Assembly (NCBI RefSeq): GCF_030271165.1
Contig: NZ_JASSZH010000030.1
Coordinates: 1 to 64,000, forward strand
Length of the DNA stretch: 64,000 nucleotides
Reading direction: 5' to 3'
DNA from: Psychromicrobium xiongbiense
Lineage (GTDB): Bacteria; Actinomycetota; Actinomycetes; Actinomycetales; Micrococcaceae
In this document: piece after piece, positions 17,980 through 26,795 of the stretch
How positions within the stretch are numbered: the stretch's first letter is position 1
How the letters are laid out: each line of letters begins with the position of its first letter
Position numbers and translations under genes: made by a program
The notes under the pieces: generated by a model
Told to the model about the DNA's origin: nothing
Database searches by the model: none
The model's input: only the letters and a program-made list of their open reading frames with translations

Positions 17980-18045
17980 CCCAACTGAGTGGCAGCACTT
18001 GTCGAAAAATGGCCGATTTTGTGCAAGTACTGCCACTCAGTTGGG
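17980..18045. repeat. 66-bp palindrome, family A copy 2
   Basis: Same sequence as 17555-17620 with a better-matched right arm (CTGCCACTCAGTTGGG). Situated 37 bases after the stop of the LacI-type gene on the minus strand, where it could end that transcript. Confidence 0.85.
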
Positions 18046-18081
18046 AGGAGGGGAGAGAGAAGAGGGGGGAGGGGTGTGGGG

Positions 18082-19101
18082 CTACCGGGGGAGGGTGCGC
18101 ACCGACTCTCGATGAATGATCGGCATGGGCAGCAGCTCGTGCGCGAGTTCGCGGTTGCCGAGCAGCATCTCGACGCCCAGCCGCGCCATCTGCTCATAGG
18201 GCAGGCGTGCTGTGGTGAGTCCGGGGCGGACGAGCGAGGCGAGCTCCTCGTCATCGAAGGACGCCACTGACACGTCGTCGGGAACCCGCAAGCCGCGTTC
18301 CGCCAGGGCCTGGTAAACGCCGAATGCTACGCCGTCGGTACCGGCGAGGATCGCCGTGAGATCAGGATGGGCGTCCATCATGTGGTGTGCCTGTTCGAAG
18401 CCGAACGGGGTCCGCCAACCGCTCATCTCCGCCTCATAGGCGCGGACTCCGCGCTCGGCGAAGGCATCGCGGATTCCGGCAAGGCGACGTGCGATCGTCA
18501 CAGACCGCCGCGGGTCCGCCGCGATATAAGGAACGTCGCCAATAAAGCCGATGCGCGTGTGCCCGGCGTCCAGCAGCAGGGACGCCATGGCGTGCCCCGC
18601 TGTGTATTCGTCGGGGAGCACGCTCGGCAGATCTTCCGGTGTGCGCCCATTGACGATGACGACGGGCACACCGCGCGGCGGGCTGGGAACGTCGACCATG
18701 CGGGCGGCCATCAGACCGACGATCACGCCGTCGACCCGCCGACCGATCATCTCGTCGAAAGCAGCGGACATCTGGGTCAGGTCGTCACCGGTTTCAGCGA
18801 TCAGAACGGTATGGCCGAGTTCTTTGGCTGCCCGAAGGGTGCCCCGCACCATGGCCGACGCAAAACGGGTGATCGTGACCTGGTCAGAAATGAATCCGAT
18901 GGAACGGGTCTTACCGGAACGCAGACTCTGCGCGGCGGGGTTCGGCTTGTAGTCCAGCTGCGCGGCGGCCGTGCGGACGCGCTCCACCGTTTCGGCGGAG
19001 AGCCGGGAGGGTCTGTCATTGAGAATCAGGCTGACCGCGGTCTTCGACAGGCCGGACAGGCGGGCGACATCGGCCAGCGTCGGTCTCCGGGTCGCAGGCA
19101 T
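18082..19101 (-). CDS. LacI-family repressor of the fructan locus
   Basis: 339-residue regulator. The N-terminal HTH (TLADVARLSGLSKTAVSLIL, residues 8-27) and hinge NPAAQSLRSG are followed by a periplasmic-binding-protein-like sensor domain from about residue 60. Good ribosome site AAGGAGG. It diverges from the ABC/GH32 operon, and a LacI-type operator (19207-19226) lies in the shared intergenic region. It therefore probably represses that operon until a fructo-oligosaccharide or its product binds; the effector is inferred. Confidence 0.92.
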   Translation of the reverse strand: MPATRRPTLADVARLSGLSKTAVSLILNDRPSRLSAETVERVRTAAAQLDYKPNPAAQSLRSGKTRSIGFISDQVTITRFASAMVRGTLRAAKELGHTVLIAETGDDLTQMSAAFDEMIGRRVDGVIVGLMAARMVDVPSPPRGVPVVIVNGRTPEDLPSVLPDEYTAGHAMASLLLDAGHTRIGFIGDVPYIAADPRRSVTIARRLAGIRDAFAERGVRAYEAEMSGWRTPFGFEQAHHMMDAHPDLTAILAGTDGVAFGVYQALAERGLRVPDDVSVASFDDEELASLVRPGLTTARLPYEQMARLGVEMLLGNRELAHELLPMPIIHRESVRTLPR

Positions 19102-19176
19102 CGTCTCAGCCTCCTTTTCTCTCCACTACAGCCTAACGGATGAAGTCACGAAGGTGAATCAATTTATCCAAAGTAC

Positions 19177-19205
19177 TTGCGCGCTCCGAGAGGCGGGTGT
19201 TAGTT
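19177..19205 (+). promoter_or_regulatory. predicted promoter of the fructan operon
   Basis: TTGCGC (19177-19182), 17-base spacer, TTAGTT (19200-19205), immediately followed by the LacI-type operator, so repressor binding would cover the transcription start. Confidence 0.45.
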
Positions 19206-19206
19206 T

Positions 19207-19226
19207 GTGTTAAATCGGTTTAACAC
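19207..19226. promoter_or_regulatory. LacI-type operator
   Basis: GTGTTAAATCGGTTTAACAC: a 20-base inverted repeat with a central CG and 9 of 10 matched pairs, the usual form of LacI/GalR operators. It lies 52 bases before the substrate-binding-protein start. Confidence 0.75.
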
Positions 19227-19278
19227 CTGAACGCGCACACTCCGTGCGGACCGATTCGTTCTCAAGGAGGAGAAAGTA

Positions 19279-20697
19279 ATGGCACCTGATTTCAGGCCTG
19301 TCATGGGTCGGCGTGATCTGCTGCGCTTCGGAGGCTACGGCCTCGCGACGGCGGCTTTGCTCGGCACAGGAGCGAGCCTCGCCGGCTGCGCACCGAACAG
19401 CGGAGGTGGCGGATCCAACACCGGCACACTGACCATGTTGTACTTCGGCGACCAGAAGGCCGCCACCACGCTGCAGGATGCACTGCAGCCCAATGTTAAG
19501 AAGATCGACAAGGACCTCACTCTGAAGGTCACAGCGATCAACGGCACCGACTGGAACGACTTCCTGGCGAAAGTCCTGACACTGATCGCCTCGGGGCAGG
19601 CCCCCGACATCGTGAGTGTCGCGACAGAAGGCCTGCAGCTTATGGCGGGCAAAGATCTCATTGTGCCGCTGGACGACTACGTCACCAAGGATATGTCCAC
19701 CCTGAAGTCCAGCTACTTCAACGACATTCACCCGGCGCTGGTCGAAGCCATGATGGTCAACGGCCACCTGTACAACATGCCGGACAGCTTCAACGCGGGC
19801 AGCATGTTCTTCAACAACGACGTGTTGCAGAAGGCTGGCGCGAGTGCACCGGCAGCGGGCTGGACGATGAACGATTTCCACAACACTGCTGAGAAGGTCA
19901 AGGCCGTGGGTGGCGACATCCTGCCGTTCGACTGGGTAGTGCGCCTGTGGGGCAGCTGGACCTCGTTCCTCTACGCGAACGGTGGCAATCTGCTCGAAGA
20001 AGGCAAGTACGACGGCGGCGACTGGCTGTGGGGCAAGGCCTACGACGCCGGGAACCCGGCCATCGCTGGCCGCAAGGGCGGCTGGAAGTGGGGCGCGCCG
20101 ACGGCGAACTCCGCGGCCTCCGTCGAAGCCTTGCAGTACGTCATCGACCTGCAGAAGGGCGGCTACTCGCCGTCCCCCGATGTCGGAGGCGGCTCAACCC
20201 TGCAGGGCCTGTTTGCCTCAGGCCGTGTCGGCATGACGATCGGTGGCGGTTTCTGGGCCGGCGGTCTGCACAACGCCGGCATGAAGGACGGCAGCTTCGA
20301 CGTACAGGCCTTCCCGACCTGGAAGACCAAGAAGTCCTTGTTCGGTACGGGCGGTTACTCGATCTTTAAGTCTTCGCAGAAGAAGGACGCGGCCTGGGAG
20401 GTCGTCAAGATGATGATCAAGCCGGAGAGCTTCGACATCATGTTCCCGGGCAACGTCACCACCTCGGGGCGCAAATCGCTGATGACCGCGGACCGGTACA
20501 AGACCACGGGACCGAAGAACTGGTCGGTCTTCTATGACCAGCTCGACGGATCCGTGCCGATCTCGGCACCGTCGTACTACAACGCCCTCGCCACTTCGCT
20601 GAACCAGCGGACCACCGAGGCCATCTCCTCCGGAAACGCCAAGGCGGCTCTCGACTCCATGCAGAGTGACCTGGAGAAAGCCGCGAAAGGCAGCTGA
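19279..20697 (+). CDS. ABC sugar transporter substrate-binding lipoprotein
   Basis: 472-residue family 1 extracellular solute-binding protein. The N terminus has GRRDLLRF (twin-arginine-like, residue 10 on) followed by a hydrophobic stretch and a lipobox LAGC, so it is probably a Tat-exported lipoprotein. First gene of a seven-element locus with two permeases and three GH32 enzymes, so the ligand is probably a fructan-derived oligosaccharide. Ribosome site AAGGAGGAG. Stop overlaps the next start (TGATGA). Confidence 0.92.
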   Translation: MAPDFRPVMGRRDLLRFGGYGLATAALLGTGASLAGCAPNSGGGGSNTGTLTMLYFGDQKAATTLQDALQPNVKKIDKDLTLKVTAINGTDWNDFLAKVLTLIASGQAPDIVSVATEGLQLMAGKDLIVPLDDYVTKDMSTLKSSYFNDIHPALVEAMMVNGHLYNMPDSFNAGSMFFNNDVLQKAGASAPAAGWTMNDFHNTAEKVKAVGGDILPFDWVVRLWGSWTSFLYANGGNLLEEGKYDGGDWLWGKAYDAGNPAIAGRKGGWKWGAPTANSAASVEALQYVIDLQKGGYSPSPDVGGGSTLQGLFASGRVGMTIGGGFWAGGLHNAGMKDGSFDVQAFPTWKTKKSLFGTGGYSIFKSSQKKDAAWEVVKMMIKPESFDIMFPGNVTTSGRKSLMTADRYKTTGPKNWSVFYDQLDGSVPISAPSYYNALATSLNQRTTEAISSGNAKAALDSMQSDLEKAAKGS

Positions 20698-21668
20698 TGA
20701 GCACCGTAGCCAGCAATGAGCGCGCATCGAAGCGCGCGACATCGCGCGAGGCTAAGCTTCCCCGGCCCGTCCGTCGCCCTGGTGCGCGGCGGACGGCCCG
20801 GCGGGAGGCGGTGTTCGGTTTCGCGATGATCAGCCTCGCGATGCTCTTCGTGACGGTCTTCACCTTTGCCCCGATCCTGACCTCGCTCGGCCTCTCGTTC
20901 TTCGACTGGGACGTCATCTCGCCGCCCACCTGGGCGGGTCTGGGGAACTACCAGCGCTTCTTCTCTGACGGGCCCGTGCTGCAGTCGTTCGGCGTCACCA
21001 TCGGCATGGCGATTGCGATCGTCGTGCTCCAGTTGGCACTCGGGCTGTTTCTCGCGGTGCTCGTCAACCAGCGCACCTCGAAATTCGGCCGTACCTTCTT
21101 CCGGACAGCGTTCTATCTGCCCCTGCTGGCCTCCACCGCCTCGGTGGCGATCTTCATGGGCTATCTGTTCGACAACAAGTTCGGTGCGATCAACTACTAC
21201 CTGGGCCTGCTCGGCATCGGCAATGTTCCATGGCTGACCAGCCCGTTCGGAGCCCAGGTGGCGATCGTCCTGATCGTGGTCTGGCAGCAGGTGGGCTTCA
21301 CCTTCGTGCTGTTCGTCTCGGCGCTGATGGCCGTTCCCACCGACGTCCTCGAGGCCTCCTCGATTGACGGTGCCGGCCCGCTACGGACGCTGTTCCGGAT
21401 CAAGATCCCGCTGATCAGCCCGACGATCCTCTTCGCAGCGGTCATTGCCATGATCAACGCGATGCAGCTCTTCGACCAGCCCTACGTTATGACGAAGGGC
21501 GGCCCGGGGACCGCGACGACGACGGCGACGATCTCGATGTACCAGAACGGCTTCCAGAATCTGCAGTTCGGCTACTCCTCGGCGATCTCCATTGTCCTCC
21601 TGCTGCTGATCCTGGCGATCACCGGCTTCCAGTTCATCGCTTCCCGGAAGGTGGTGTTCTATCAATGA
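20697..21668 (+). CDS. ABC sugar transporter permease (MalF type)
   Basis: 323-residue CUT1-family permease with six predicted helices after a basic cytoplasmic N terminus. The EAA motif EASSIDGAGPLRTLFRIKIPL near residue 222, shown as two halves EASSIDGAGP and LFRIKIPL, docks on an ATPase. No ATPase gene is in the locus; a shared MsmK-type protein elsewhere is likely. Overlaps neighbours on both sides. Confidence 0.92.
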   Translation: MSTVASNERASKRATSREAKLPRPVRRPGARRTARREAVFGFAMISLAMLFVTVFTFAPILTSLGLSFFDWDVISPPTWAGLGNYQRFFSDGPVLQSFGVTIGMAIAIVVLQLALGLFLAVLVNQRTSKFGRTFFRTAFYLPLLASTASVAIFMGYLFDNKFGAINYYLGLLGIGNVPWLTSPFGAQVAIVLIVVWQQVGFTFVLFVSALMAVPTDVLEASSIDGAGPLRTLFRIKIPLISPTILFAAVIAMINAMQLFDQPYVMTKGGPGTATTTATISMYQNGFQNLQFGYSSAISIVLLLLILAITGFQFIASRKVVFYQ

Positions 21669-22555
21669 GCGCAGCCACAACCATCGATGTGGGCGGCAAG
21701 GGTTCAGCGGGGCTCACCTCCCGAAAGCGTCAACGAGTGTTCAGCATCGGCAAGATTGCGGGCCTCGTTACCCTGATCATCGCCGCGGTGTTCGCCCTGG
21801 GCCCGCTGCTGTGGGCCTTGACCACCTCGCTGCGCAGCCCTGCCGACGCTTTCACCAACCCACCGCAGTGGATTCCGTTCAATGCGGATTTCAGTAACTA
21901 CGCGGCGGTGTTCGAACAGATCCCGATCGGCCAGTTCTTCCTCAACAGCGTGGTCGTGACCCTGCTGATCGTCGTCGGTCAAACGGTGACCTGCACGCTC
22001 TCCGGTTACGCCTTCGCCATGATCTCCTTCCCTGGTAAGAACTGGATCTTCGGGGCGTTCCTGGCCACCATGATGGTGCCGATGCAGACGATCATCATCC
22101 CGGTGTTCCTGATCATCAAAACCTTCGGACTCACCGACAGCCTGGGCGCTCTGGTGATCCCTGCGCTGGGCAGCGCCTTCGGCACCTTCCTGATGCGGCA
22201 GTACTTCATGCAGATGCCGCGTGAACTCGGTGAGGCAGCGCGCATCGACGGCGCCAGCCAGTGGGGTGTGTTCTCACACGTGTATGCACGAATGGCGGCA
22301 CCGGCGATCTCGACCCTCGCGATCCTGAACTTCTCCGGATTCTGGGCTGAGTTCTACCGACCGCTGATCTTCCTGCAGTCGCAGAGCAACTTCACGCTAC
22401 CGCTGGGACTGGTGGGGCTTCAGGGCAACCTCGGCACCGGATCAATCTCGGTGGTGCTTGCCGGTGTGGTGATCGCGATGATCCCCAGCGTGCTGTTGTT
22501 CATCGTCGCACAGCGCTACTTCATCGCCGGTGTTACAGCAGGCTCCTCGCGATGA
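21665..22555 (+). CDS. ABC sugar transporter permease (MalG type)
   Basis: 296-residue CUT1-family permease with six helices and EAA loop EAARIDGASQWGVFSHVYAR. Partner of the preceding permease. ATGA overlaps on both sides couple it to the first GH32 gene. Confidence 0.92.
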   Translation: MSAATTIDVGGKGSAGLTSRKRQRVFSIGKIAGLVTLIIAAVFALGPLLWALTTSLRSPADAFTNPPQWIPFNADFSNYAAVFEQIPIGQFFLNSVVVTLLIVVGQTVTCTLSGYAFAMISFPGKNWIFGAFLATMMVPMQTIIIPVFLIIKTFGLTDSLGALVIPALGSAFGTFLMRQYFMQMPRELGEAARIDGASQWGVFSHVYARMAAPAISTLAILNFSGFWAEFYRPLIFLQSQSNFTLPLGLVGLQGNLGTGSISVVLAGVVIAMIPSVLLFIVAQRYFIAGVTAGSSR

Positions 22556-23967
22556 CCGAAGTACCGGTGTTCCATCGGCCCCCTTCGGGCTGGGTGGGCG
22601 ACGTCATCCCCGCGCAATACGATGGCGTCATCCACCTCTGGTACCTGCATGACGAGCGCACCGTACCCGCACCGGGCATGCCGTGGCGGCTGGTGACGAC
22701 GGAGGACTTCGTCACCTTCACCGACCACGGCGAGCAGATGCCCTCGGGTGGCGCGGAGGCCGAGGACTTCAATGTCTACACGGGCTCCGTCGTCCAGGGC
22801 CCAGACGGCCTGTGGCATCTTTTCTCCACCGCGCAGAACCCTCTGCGCACCGATGCGGATGGCCGCCCGCTCCAGCTGGTTGCTCACGCGACCAGTGCGG
22901 AGCCGGGCGGCCCCTGGCAGAAGCACCCCGAGCTCACCTTCGGAGCCACCGAGGGCTACGAGACGGGCGACTGGCGCGATCCCTTCGTGTTCCACGACGG
23001 CTCGACCTGGCGGATGGTGCTCGCAGCGCGGCACACTGACGGACCCGAGAGGCGTCGCGGCACGATCGCGCAGTTGGTCTCGGAGGACCTGCTCGCCTGG
23101 ACTCCGGTGGCACCTCTCTGGGACCCGCGCCGGTTTGTCGCTCACGAGTGCCCGGACGTGTTCCAGTGGGGCGACTGGTGGTACCTGGTGTACTCCGAGT
23201 TCACCGACACCTTCTGCACCCGTTACCGGATGGCCAGCTCGCTGGACGAGCCGTGGACCGCACCGGATGACGACGTGATCGACACCCGCGCCTTCTATGC
23301 GGCCAAGACCGTGGAGCGGAACGGCCGGCGGTTCTTCGTCGGCTGGATCGCCACCCGGGAGGGTGCCACCGACGACGGCGCCTGGCAGTGGGCGGGCACG
23401 ATGGCGGCGCTTGAGGCCGTGCAGCGCCCGGACGGGACACTCGCTTTCCGGCTGCCCCGGGAGTTCGTGGCGAGCTTCACCGAGCCGGTGGCGGCTGGTC
23501 TCCCTGAGCTGCCGCTGACGCTGGCCGCCCAGGATTCCTACCGTTGCGTCGTCGGCAGCACCGATCTTCCCGAGGCGTTCCACGCCCGGGCGGAGATCGA
23601 CGTGGCCCCCGGCACCGCCACGGTGGGGCTGCTGCTGCGCGCGACGCCGGATGGTGACCAGGCCGGCATCGTGCAGCTTGAGCCGCGGCGCGATCGGGTG
23701 ATCTTTGATCGCTGGCCCCGGACCCGCACGGGAACGGAGCAGTGGCAGATCTCCGGCGACGTTCCGTTCGAGTTTGAGCGGCCGGTCCGCCTGGCGGAAG
23801 GTCGGCACACCCTCGAGGTCGTCACGGACGGCGAGATCGTCATGGTCATCGTCGACGACGAGGTGGCACTGAGCACCCGCTTCTACGCGCGCGCTGGCCA
23901 CCGGATCGGCTTCTTCGTCAGCGACGGAGAAGCCTCGCTCGCGTCCCTCATCATCACCCGGCGTTGA
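22552..23967 (+). CDS. GH32-like glycosidase with a variant active-site motif
   Basis: 471-residue cytoplasmic protein (no signal peptide) with a five-bladed-propeller GH32 core and a C-terminal beta-sandwich (from about residue 330). The family nucleophile motif WMNDPNG is changed to GWVGDVIP (residues 13-20), keeping the Asp. The transition-state motif appears as WRDPFVF (near 143) and the acid/base motif as HECPDVF (near 200). The catalytic residues therefore appear intact while the first substrate loop differs. It probably cleaves a beta-fructosyl linkage of an unusual fructan or fructoside after import; specificity is unknown. Confidence 0.82.
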   Translation: MTEVPVFHRPPSGWVGDVIPAQYDGVIHLWYLHDERTVPAPGMPWRLVTTEDFVTFTDHGEQMPSGGAEAEDFNVYTGSVVQGPDGLWHLFSTAQNPLRTDADGRPLQLVAHATSAEPGGPWQKHPELTFGATEGYETGDWRDPFVFHDGSTWRMVLAARHTDGPERRRGTIAQLVSEDLLAWTPVAPLWDPRRFVAHECPDVFQWGDWWYLVYSEFTDTFCTRYRMASSLDEPWTAPDDDVIDTRAFYAAKTVERNGRRFFVGWIATREGATDDGAWQWAGTMAALEAVQRPDGTLAFRLPREFVASFTEPVAAGLPELPLTLAAQDSYRCVVGSTDLPEAFHARAEIDVAPGTATVGLLLRATPDGDQAGIVQLEPRRDRVIFDRWPRTRTGTEQWQISGDVPFEFERPVRLAEGRHTLEVVTDGEIVMVIVDDEVALSTRFYARAGHRIGFFVSDGEASLASLIITRR

Positions 23968-24002
23968 CCGCCGCATTCCGGACCAAGGAGAGAGCAGATC
24001 AG

Positions 24003-25442
24003 ATGATCGAGCGGCCCCTCATTCACTTCACTCCTGAGCGTCACTGGATGAACGACCCGAATGGGCTCGTCTTTCATGACGGCAGGTACCACCTGTTCTT
24101 CCAGTACAACCCCTACGGCTCAGATCACGGCCATATGAGCTGGGGCCATGCTTCGAGCGTGGATCTGGTGCATTGGGAGGAGCATCCCGTCGCGATTCTT
24201 GTCGATGAACGTGAGCAGATCTTCTCCGGATCTGCAGTCGTCGATACGGACAACACCAGCGGATTCGCCGGCGAGGGGGAGACTGCCCTGGTGGCGATCT
24301 ACACCTCCGTGGATGCGGAGAGCCATATCCAGAGCCAGGCACTCGCATACAGCGTCGACGACGGCCTGAGCTGGGCCAAATATCCGGGCAATCCGGTGCT
24401 GGACCGCGGATCACTGGAATTCCGGGATCCGAAGGTCTTCCGCTACGACGGCGCCGCGGGCACGTACTGGGTCATGGTGGCCGTCGAGGCGGCCAACCGC
24501 CAGGTGGTGCTCTATCGCTCGGATGACCTGCGTTCCTGGTCGCTGCTGTCGACCTATGGTCCGGCTGGGGCGGTCGATGGCGTCTGGGAATGCCCGGACC
24601 TCTTCCCGCTAGCGCTCGATGGCGACCCCGCCGACCTCCGATGGGTGCTGGTGATCAGCCTCAACCCTGGTGGCATCGCCGGCGGATCGGGAACGCAATA
24701 CGTCGTAGGAAACTTCGACGGCGTGACCTTTGTCCCGGAGCAGCCGGTGCCCGACGCTCTGGAGGACGTCGACTGGCTCGATTTCGGTAGCGACTGCTAC
24801 GCGGGCGTGACCTTCAGTGGGCTGCCGGACCAGGAGCGGACCATCCTCGCCTGGATGAATAACTGGGACTACGCCGGGGACGTGCCGAGCTTGCCATGGC
24901 GCGGGGCCATGACCCTGGCCCGAAGGCTGAGCCTGGCTACGGTGGAAGGCCGCCCGCAACTGTGCGCCGCGCCGATCCTGCCCTCAGGGGTGCCGGTGGA
25001 CCCAGAGGGCGTGCTTCCGACTGCGGCACGGATCGAGGCGCGCCTGCGACTCGGAGCAGAGCCCGGTGCCACCGTGCTGCTGGAGATCGCGGGGAGCGAG
25101 GGGCGCGTCTCCATCGGTGCTGCCGCCGGCCGGATTGCGGTTGATCGTACGGCGGCCGCGGATTTTGTCCCGGGAGACGGCGTCGAATCTGCCCCGCTGC
25201 CTGGCGGGTCTCTGCCTGGCGTGTCGCTACTGGGCGATGCGGAGGTTATCGATCTGACCATCGTGATCGACACCTGTTCGATCGAAGTGTTTGCTGCTGC
25301 AGGCTCCCGTTCGATCACCGATCTCGCAGTGCTGGGCGCAGGGCGTCGACTGCGGATTAGCACTGAAGGCGGCGCCACGGTGGAGGACCTTTCGGTGGCA
25401 GACATTGGCGTGGGCGGTCCGTCGTCTGGAGTGCGGCCGTGA
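24003..25442 (+). CDS. GH32 fructan beta-fructosidase/levanase-like enzyme
   Basis: 479-residue enzyme with the full set of GH32 motifs: HWMNDPNGLVFHDG (about residues 12-25, Asp nucleophile), FRDPKVF (about 141) and WECPDLF (about 197, Glu acid/base), then a beta-sandwich module ending near the C terminus (IEVFAAAGSRSITD). No signal peptide, so it acts on imported oligosaccharides. ATG at 24003 is behind GGAGAG; a TTG at 23964 would overlap the previous gene but adds non-family residues. Confidence 0.92.
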   Translation: MIERPLIHFTPERHWMNDPNGLVFHDGRYHLFFQYNPYGSDHGHMSWGHASSVDLVHWEEHPVAILVDEREQIFSGSAVVDTDNTSGFAGEGETALVAIYTSVDAESHIQSQALAYSVDDGLSWAKYPGNPVLDRGSLEFRDPKVFRYDGAAGTYWVMVAVEAANRQVVLYRSDDLRSWSLLSTYGPAGAVDGVWECPDLFPLALDGDPADLRWVLVISLNPGGIAGGSGTQYVVGNFDGVTFVPEQPVPDALEDVDWLDFGSDCYAGVTFSGLPDQERTILAWMNNWDYAGDVPSLPWRGAMTLARRLSLATVEGRPQLCAAPILPSGVPVDPEGVLPTAARIEARLRLGAEPGATVLLEIAGSEGRVSIGAAAGRIAVDRTAAADFVPGDGVESAPLPGGSLPGVSLLGDAEVIDLTIVIDTCSIEVFAAAGSRSITDLAVLGAGRRLRISTEGGATVEDLSVADIGVGGPSSGVRP

Positions 25443-26713
25443 ACGCTCTTGATCCGGCGTTCCCGGCGCTCCACGGACGCCCCGCGCAGGGCTGGCTCAA
25501 CGACCCCAATGGCTGTGCCTACGTGGATGGGGTGTATCACGTCTTCTTCCAGTACTACCCGGATCAGCCCACGCACCGGGATATCCACTGGGGCCATATG
25601 ACCTCCACCGATCTGGTGCGCTGGCACCAGCGGCCCATCGCCCTCTTCCCGAGGCCGGGCGGCCCGGATGCCATCGGGGCCTGGTCAGGGGTCGTGGCGC
25701 TGGATGGCCGGGTACCTACGGCCTTCTATACCGGCATCGCCGAGCGGGCGGAGGAGTCTCAGGTGGTCACCGCCATCTCGGACCGGGACCTGCTGGTCTG
25801 GAAGCAGGCCGAGACCGGCATCGTCGGCATGCCTGATGAGCCAGATCTCTCCCAGGTGCGGGACCCCTTCCTGTTCACCTTCGAGGGGCAGCAGTATGCG
25901 ATTCAGGGGGCGGGCCGGACGGATGGCACGCCACTGATTCTGCTCTACCGCTGCCGGACGATGACGGACTGGGAGTACCTGGGCCCGCTCGTCGAGGGTG
26001 GTTCCGGGCTGGCGGAGGAGTACGCCCCCTGCGATGTCTGGGAGTGCCCGCAGCTGTTCCAGGTGGATGGCCAGTGGGTGCTGATGGTGTCGCTGTGGCT
26101 CCAGCGCAACGGTGTTCACCGCCACGCTGGCGTGACGTATCTGAGCGGTGAGCTGCGTCCCGGCGGTGCTGGGTTGGTGTTTGAGCCGGTCGGCGGTGGT
26201 CGGGCAGACCTGGGCCCGGACTTCTACGCCCCGCAGGTGATGGCCGCCACGGCGGAGGAACCGCGGACCCTGCTCTGGGCCTGGAGCTGGGATGCTTCCC
26301 GGCCCGAGGCCGAGGTGGAGGCGGCGGGCTGGGCCGGTGTGCTGACCTATGCGCGCTCGCTGTCCTTCCGGGATGGTGTGTTGCGCAGTGAGCCGGTGGC
26401 TGAGGTGCTCACGCTTCGCGACGGGGTGCTGTTCGGTGGTACGGGGGTCTACGCTCTTCCGGCGGAGGAACGTGCCTTCGAGGTGGTTGCCGAAGGGCCG
26501 GTGGAGCTGGTGTTGGTGGACGGCGATGACGTCCGCAGCATGGTCGGCATCACGAGCGGCCGGATTCTGGTGGATGGCTCGCTAGTGGAATGCTTCGGCG
26601 CGGAGGTGGGTGTGAAGGATGTGTCGCGCACCGTGCGGACGTATCCGACCGGCACCTCGCACTTCGAGATCCGGGGCGAAGGCCCGTTCGCGGTGTATCG
26701 CCTGGGCCTTTGA
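25439..26713 (+). CDS. GH32 beta-fructofuranosidase (sucrose-6-phosphate hydrolase-like)
   Basis: 424-residue GH32 enzyme: GWLNDPNG (about residues 16-23), VRDPFLF (about 137) and WECPQLF (about 200), so the second motif after Cys-Pro is Gln rather than Asp. The beta-sandwich domain is shorter than in the preceding paralogue. Cytoplasmic. GTG start overlapping the previous stop (GTGA). Last gene of the fructan operon. Different substrate lengths for the three enzymes are an inference from their divergence. Confidence 0.9.
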   Translation: MNALDPAFPALHGRPAQGWLNDPNGCAYVDGVYHVFFQYYPDQPTHRDIHWGHMTSTDLVRWHQRPIALFPRPGGPDAIGAWSGVVALDGRVPTAFYTGIAERAEESQVVTAISDRDLLVWKQAETGIVGMPDEPDLSQVRDPFLFTFEGQQYAIQGAGRTDGTPLILLYRCRTMTDWEYLGPLVEGGSGLAEEYAPCDVWECPQLFQVDGQWVLMVSLWLQRNGVHRHAGVTYLSGELRPGGAGLVFEPVGGGRADLGPDFYAPQVMAATAEEPRTLLWAWSWDASRPEAEVEAAGWAGVLTYARSLSFRDGVLRSEPVAEVLTLRDGVLFGGTGVYALPAEERAFEVVAEGPVELVLVDGDDVRSMVGITSGRILVDGSLVECFGAEVGVKDVSRTVRTYPTGTSHFEIRGEGPFAVYRLGL

Positions 26714-26719
26714 AGGCTG

Positions 26720-26738
26720 GTTCCGCGTTTTCGCGAAC
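26720..26738. terminator. short hairpin after the fructan operon
   Basis: GTTCCGCG-TTT-TCGCGAAC with one bulged base, seven bases after the last GH32 stop. Short stem and no T-tract. Confidence 0.4.
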
Positions 26739-26795
26739 TGGCCTCGCGGGTGGGCGGCGATGCCGGAATGAAACAAAAACGGAAGAATAGAGGAT

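Larger units (their letters stand above)
17520..18081. other. 562-bp intergenic region with three long palindromes
   Basis: Lies between the convergent ykoC (+) and LacI-type (-) genes. It holds three palindromes (17555-17620, 17861-17921, 17980-18045), two of them nearly identical direct copies 425 bases apart. Between them (17621-17860) and after them (18046-18081, purine-rich) I find no convincing gene; short open frames here run through the palindromes and lack ribosome sites or recognisable domains. Confidence 0.7.

Noticed and set aside
17555..18045. CRISPR array
   Set aside because: The two near-identical 66-base units are 425 bases apart with an unrelated palindrome between; there is no regular repeat-spacer pattern and no cas gene.
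22516..23976. 486-codon minus-strand open frame over the GH32-like gene
   Set aside because: Antisense to a gene with intact GH32 motifs; no homology-like features in the translation.
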